This document shows, one piece after another, positions 60,146 through 64,000 of a DNA stretch of 64,000 bases. A model generated the notes under the pieces. It searched no databases. It was not told where the DNA came from and saw only the letters and a list, made by a program, of their open reading frames with translations. The position numbers and the translations under genes are program-made. How positions within the stretch are numbered: the stretch's first letter is position 1; the number at the start of each line of letters is the position of its first letter. The DNA comes from Lota lota (taxonomy: Eukaryota > Chordata > Actinopteri > Gadiformes > Lotidae), in the NCBI GenBank assembly GCA_026745465.1, contig JACYXH010000833.1, forward strand, positions 1 to 64,000, written 5' to 3'.

Positions 60146-60655
60146 GAACCAGTTCTATGGTTCCAACAGTTAATTTCCTGCCTGTATGTGAGCTCAGCTT
60201 GTTCAGTCTGTTGTTCACACATGTGTCCCTTTGAAGGTTGTGTGCAATGTATGTGTATTGGGAAATCTAACAGTTTAATATCTTGAAAGGCATTACAAGT
60301 ATTGCTTAGATATTTCATATGAGTAATTAGCTCATCCTGCTGAACATTTTGATGTATAATATGTGTATGTAGTGTACATATTGAGGCAGTAAATGCAGTT
60401 TATACATTTTCCTTGCTTTCAATGTTTTGATGGGGACAGCCACTCACACACACATGGGGTTTCCTATTAACTTTAATCTAAAACTCATAGCAAACTATTC
60501 CACTGTAGTATTATCATGCATTTCTATGTTAGTTTGTAGAGTAGATGGCACGTGAAAAAGGACAGGAATAAGAAGTATGCAAGAGAACAGTACTAGTGAT
60601 GATGATGATGATGAAGAATGGTTCAGCAGCTAATCATGTCTTGTTCTCCTGTCAG
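60146..60655 (+). other. Remaining TRIM C intron-like sequence
   Basis: 60,146-60,260 matches TRIM A intron sequence (CTCAGCTTGTTCAGTCTGTT, TGTCCCTTTGAAGGTTG); the last 50 bp (GAATGGTTCAGCAGCTAATC, CTTGTTCTCC) match the A and B introns up to the acceptor. The middle contains a GATGAT run and unassigned DNA. Confidence 0.6.
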
Positions 60656-61209
60656 ATGCCTGTGAACTCACACTGGACCCAAACACAGCCCACAGAGAAC
60701 TCTCTCTGTCTGAGGACAACAGAAAGGTGACGGGGGTTACAGAGGACCAGTCGTATCCTGATCACCCAGAGAGATTTGACTCCCGGTACCAGGTGTTGTG
60801 TAGAGAGGCTCTGACTGGCCGCTGTTACTGGGAGGTAGAGTGGAAAGGACCTGTTGAGATAGGAGTGACATACAGAGGAATCACAAGGAGAGGAGGGGGT
60901 GGTGACAGCATGCTTGGAGGGAACCACAAGTCCTGGAGTCTTTATTGTCATGATGGTGGTTACTATGCCCGGTACAACAGTAGTAGAACAGACATAAGTC
61001 TCCCCCCCGCTGGCTCTAACAGAGTAGGAGTGTATCTGGACCGGCCTGCTGGCACTCTGTCCTTCTACAGAGTGTCCCCAGATGTAGGAGGGTCCTCAGA
61101 CACACTGACACACATCCACACCTTCCAGTCCACCTTCACCCAGGAGGACCTCCTCCTTGGGTTTTGGTTATGGAGTGATGATGCCTCAGTGTCTCTGTGT
61201 CGGTTGTAG
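60656..61209 (+). pseudogene. Orphan TRIM PRY-SPRY exon (TRIM C)
   Basis: 554 nt, fully open, with an intact acceptor (TCTCCTGTCAG) and a TAG stop, encoding a complete PRY-SPRY (LDPNTAHRELSLSED, CYWEVEW, VYLDRPAGTLSFY). It has the same length as the TRIM B exon. No RING/B-box/coiled-coil exon exists upstream on this strand in the window, at least as far back as TRIM B's own 5' end at about 53.1 kb; minisatellites and an LTR-like element fill much of the interval. Either it is an exon without a gene, or it is spliced from something unrecognised upstream. Lack of any disabling change suggests recent origin or retained use. Confidence 0.75.
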
Positions 61210-61210
<1 letters not shown>

Positions 61211-61268
<58 letters not shown>

Positions 61269-61339
61269 TAGTACACATGCACACCCACATTGTACATATA
61301 CACGCATAGTGCACACACACACATGGTACACATACAGAC
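61211..61339. repeat. (CA)n microsatellite after TRIM C stop
   Basis: CA repeat beginning two bases after the TAG (to about 61,265), then CATAGTACACATGCACAC phrases corresponding to the TACTATGTGTG interruptions near TRIM B, inverted. Confidence 0.9.
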
Positions 61340-62216
61340 AAAAACAAATTTGTTACAAACATATAAATACATGCAGAGGTTATATTTACTCTTTCATGTA
61401 CTTCAGTAACTTTTTGAATAGATAACTTTTAAGAGTAGTTTTATTGTAACATACTTTTCACACTTACTCAAGTCAGAGAGAGAGAGATTTGTTGTGTCTG
61501 TATTTGCCTTCATTCATGTTATTTTGTAAAGATTGAATGTGTTATTTCAATCTTTGAAATGTAAATTTCAATATGTTATTACATATTTTGAGTGTTTCAT
61601 TTGAAGGGATACATGCTATTTTATGTTGTTAATGCATATTAGACAAGCATATATACAATGTATTATTTGTCTATCTATGTTCATCTTGCTCTGCTTATTA
61701 TAACAATAAATCATTTGGTTTGAAATAACTCAGTACTTTAGTAATCTTTTCACGAGATACTTTCTTACTCTTCCTCAAGTCATTATCTGATGACTACTTT
61801 TACTCATGTGATATTGTTTTGAATATTGTGGAGCCAATCTCAATATTGTCTTATGTAGTGTAGTCCTACTCTATATTTGAGAGGATCACTCGTATGAGAG
61901 GGACATGAAATTACCTTCAATGATTTAAAACTGCCAGGACCGTCTCAACACATAAATCAATGGTGATGACGCTTCATTCTCCATGTTACTAGCTAGAGTT
62001 GAATGAAACAGATATAACTGCATAATATAGCAGTGTTGGTATTTAACAAACTGTAGGCCTGGAAGCAACTATGTTCATATATTTAGTCAGCACTATTATA
62101 GGCCTACAGTTATGAAGCCTATTTGTAAAGGACTACTGTGTTGGTGGTTGCAATTTATTGTTGTTCTAATACGTGTGTCACGAATGCAGCTTAATAATCA
62201 TATTTATTGATGCAAC
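61340..62216 (-). repeat. Right arm of the large inverted repeat
   Basis: Reverse complement of 46,481-47,480 with small indels, directly 3' of TRIM C, as 50,285-50,712 is directly 3' of TRIM B. Confidence 0.8.
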
Positions 62217-62235
62217 ACACACCCACACACGCACA

Positions 62236-62445
62236 CACACACACACGCACACCAAACCCGGAGCGCTGCTTCCTCTACTTCCTACTCTGACTGAATCCGC
62301 TGTCTGCTGCTCTCATAGCTCTGCTGCTCGTGTGTGCACTGTGCGCGTGCACGCCAGGGCGCGTTCCTGCAGCGAGCGTAGCGACAATAAACAGATCTGT
62401 TCTCTGTTCTTCTTCTTTTGTTGAATATTGGATCGGGGCTGGAGA
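62236..62445 (-). repeat. Dispersed repeat R-A, copy 3 (inverted)
   Basis: Reverse complement of 24,415-24,595 (AGCGAGCGTAGCGACAATAA, TTTGTTGAATATTGGATCGG). Confidence 0.65.
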
Positions 62446-62474
62446 TTTATTATTTATTATTCCTTGGTTCATAA

Positions 62475-62785
62475 GTCTAATTATAAAGGGTAATGAAGGT
62501 TTAATAGAAGAGTTCTCAACAGCTTTATTCTTTATTATTCGTTGGTTCCTATAACTATATAAGCCTAATTATAAAGGGTAATGAAGGTTTATTAGAAGAG
62601 TTCTCAACAGCTTTATTCTTTATTATTCGTTGGTTCCTATAACTATATAAGCCTAATTATAAAGGGTAATGAAGGTGTAATAGAATAGTTCTCAACAGCT
62701 TTATTCTTTATTATTCGTTGGTTCCTACAACTATTTAAGCCTAATTATAAAGGGTAATTAAGGTTTAATAGAAGAGTTCTCAACA
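62475..62785 (-). repeat. 88-bp minisatellite, inverted, about four copies
   Basis: Reverse complement of 49,485-49,866 (AATTATAAAGGGTAATGAAG, TTATTCGTTGGTTCCTATAA). Confidence 0.9.
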
Positions 62786-62837
62786 GTACAGCTGCATTTA
62801 AAAAAACAGATATACTATATATTCTGTATTTTCTATA

Positions 62838-63050
62838 GTGTCAGGGGACATATTTCAAAATGATAAATTTATTTATTTAATGCCACATTTATTCATTTCA
62901 GGGGACTTTTATTTAATAATGCTACATTAATTTATTTAATGCCACATTTATTTATTTCCTGGGACTTTTATTTCATAATGCCACATGTTTTTATTAAATG
63001 CCAACTTTTTTGCGGCATTAAATTAATAAATGTGGCATTAAATAAATGTA
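62838..63050. mobile_element. Small foldback element
   Basis: TTTATTTAATGCCACATTTA recurs and is complemented by TAAATGTGGCATTAAATAAA at the right end. It interrupts the block shared with 24,660-24,930, marking it as an insertion of about 200 bp. Confidence 0.55.
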
Positions 63051-63149
63051 TTGTATTTTATATATTGTTTCTTATTTAAATCTTTATATTTTCATATTTA
63101 TGTTTCTTTGTTGTTATAGTTTGCAAACTTTGCAAACAAAACAAAAAGT

Positions 63150-63372
63150 AATGTGTGTGTTAGTGTGTGTGTATATTAGTGTGTGGTGTGTCTGTCTGTG
63201 TGTATGTGTGTGGTGTGTCTATGTGTGTGTGTATGTGTGTGGTGTGTGTGTGTGTGTGCATATTAGTGTGTGTCTATGTGTGTGTGTATGCGTGTGGTGT
63301 GTGTGTGTATATTAGTGTGTGTGTATGCGTGTGTATGCGTGTGGTGTGTGTGTGTGTGTTAGTGTGTGTGTT
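63150..63372. repeat. GT-rich compound microsatellite
   Basis: GT runs with TATTAGTGTG and TGCGTGTGG interruptions. Cys/Val-rich open frames are artefacts. Confidence 0.95.
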
Positions 63373-63614
63373 CAAACGCTATATTTTGTCTTCCTTTGTT
63401 GTGGAGTCCTTGTTGTATGTGGTGCTTGTATTTGGATGCGCACAATGAGGACACAGTCTTTCACACATGCGCACATGCAAATCCACCCACAAGGCTCCAG
63501 ACACAGGTTTGAAATGCTCTTAAAGGTTCATGTTCACATGTAGTGCATCCCGTACCGGGGAGAATGAGGGACGCATCCACGCCTCAGTGGAACATCTCTG
63601 AGAACCTCAGAGAA
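63373..63614. other. Unassigned spacer
   Basis: Short unique-looking stretch, no feature recognised apart from GAGAACCTCAGAGAACCT, a small direct repeat. Confidence 0.4.
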
Positions 63615-63832
63615 CCTACCCGCACACGCACACACGCACACAGACACACGCACACACAGACATGCATGCACGCACACGTACACACAGACATGCACACATG
63701 CACACAGACACGCACACAGACACACGCACACTGACACACGCACACACAGACGCACGCACGCGGACGCACACACACGCACACAGACACACGCACACACAGA
63801 AATGCATACACGCGCACACGCACACACATAAG
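63615..63832. repeat. CACACG/CAGACA microsatellite
   Basis: Alternating CA repeat with frequent CG and GACA steps (ACACGCACACACAGACATGC). Confidence 0.95.
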
Positions 63833-63867
63833 GACATAACGCACGCACATGAGGATTAAGGTGCATA

Positions 63868-64000
63868 ACATGCTCCTTAATCACTTAATCACTCAGTTAA
63901 GGACTTGAGGATCCTTAATCACTAAGCCGTTTCCTCATCATAATTCATATCAAAATCAGCAGGCTAAGTAGTAACATGATACTTTGTATATCGAGACGTA
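63868..64000 (-). repeat. Inverted copy of the 34.6-kb dispersed repeat
   Basis: Reverse complement of 34,610-34,742, including the ATGCTCCTT/AAGGAGCAT hairpin arm; it continues past the window edge. Confidence 0.75.

Overview
The window looks like teleost fish nuclear DNA. The evidence is intron-containing genes with GT-AG junctions, two RBCC plus PRY/SPRY TRIM genes of the kind expanded in fish, a fucolectin-type (F-type) lectin gene, tRNA-derived SINE fragments, and very dense CA/GT, CT and TAA microsatellites. Nothing prokaryotic is present. I cannot name the species; the extreme dinucleotide-repeat load would suit a gadid-like or similar fish, but that is a guess.

Layout. (1) 1-23,694 is a tandem array of ten related repeat units (about 1.6-2.9 kb each). 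Each unit starts at a GCTGC-AA-GCAGC palindrome, contains about seven degenerate 150-bp subrepeats, and ends in (TAA)n plus a short tail module carrying a small hairpin; the last unit is followed by 20 tail modules. The array runs off the left edge. (2) 23.7-29.7 kb holds dispersed repeats, minisatellites, a broken TRIM 5' end, and a SINE whose interior has expanded into a 41-bp minisatellite. (3) 29.7-32.9 kb is a complete TRIM gene (A) on the plus strand, 535 aa in two coding exons. (4) 33-36.8 kb is intergenic, with a foldback element and a CTCF-like motif. (5) 36.8-40.5 kb is a minus-strand gene that can be spliced by eye from seven coding exons into a 320-aa secreted protein with an F-type lectin domain followed by a C-type lectin domain. 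(6) 40.5-46.3 kb is mostly repeats, including a three-copy segmental duplication. (7) 46.5-63 kb is a TRIM duplication zone: an orphan TRIM promoter/5' exon (D, minus), a complete TRIM gene (B, minus, 536 aa), and an orphan but open PRY/SPRY exon (C, plus) in a colinear inverted duplication. Between B and C the DNA is mostly minisatellite, and an LTR-like insertion interrupts one of the arrays.

Functionally, the real genes are immune-type: two TRIM E3 ubiquitin ligase candidates with 5' ends carrying IRF-like motifs, and a two-domain lectin in which most canonical sugar-binding residues of both domains are missing. Almost everything else is repetitive DNA. Most long open frames here are translations of microsatellites or of the tandem array and are not listed as genes. 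All gene models are read by eye from splice consensus and family patterns; no database search was possible.
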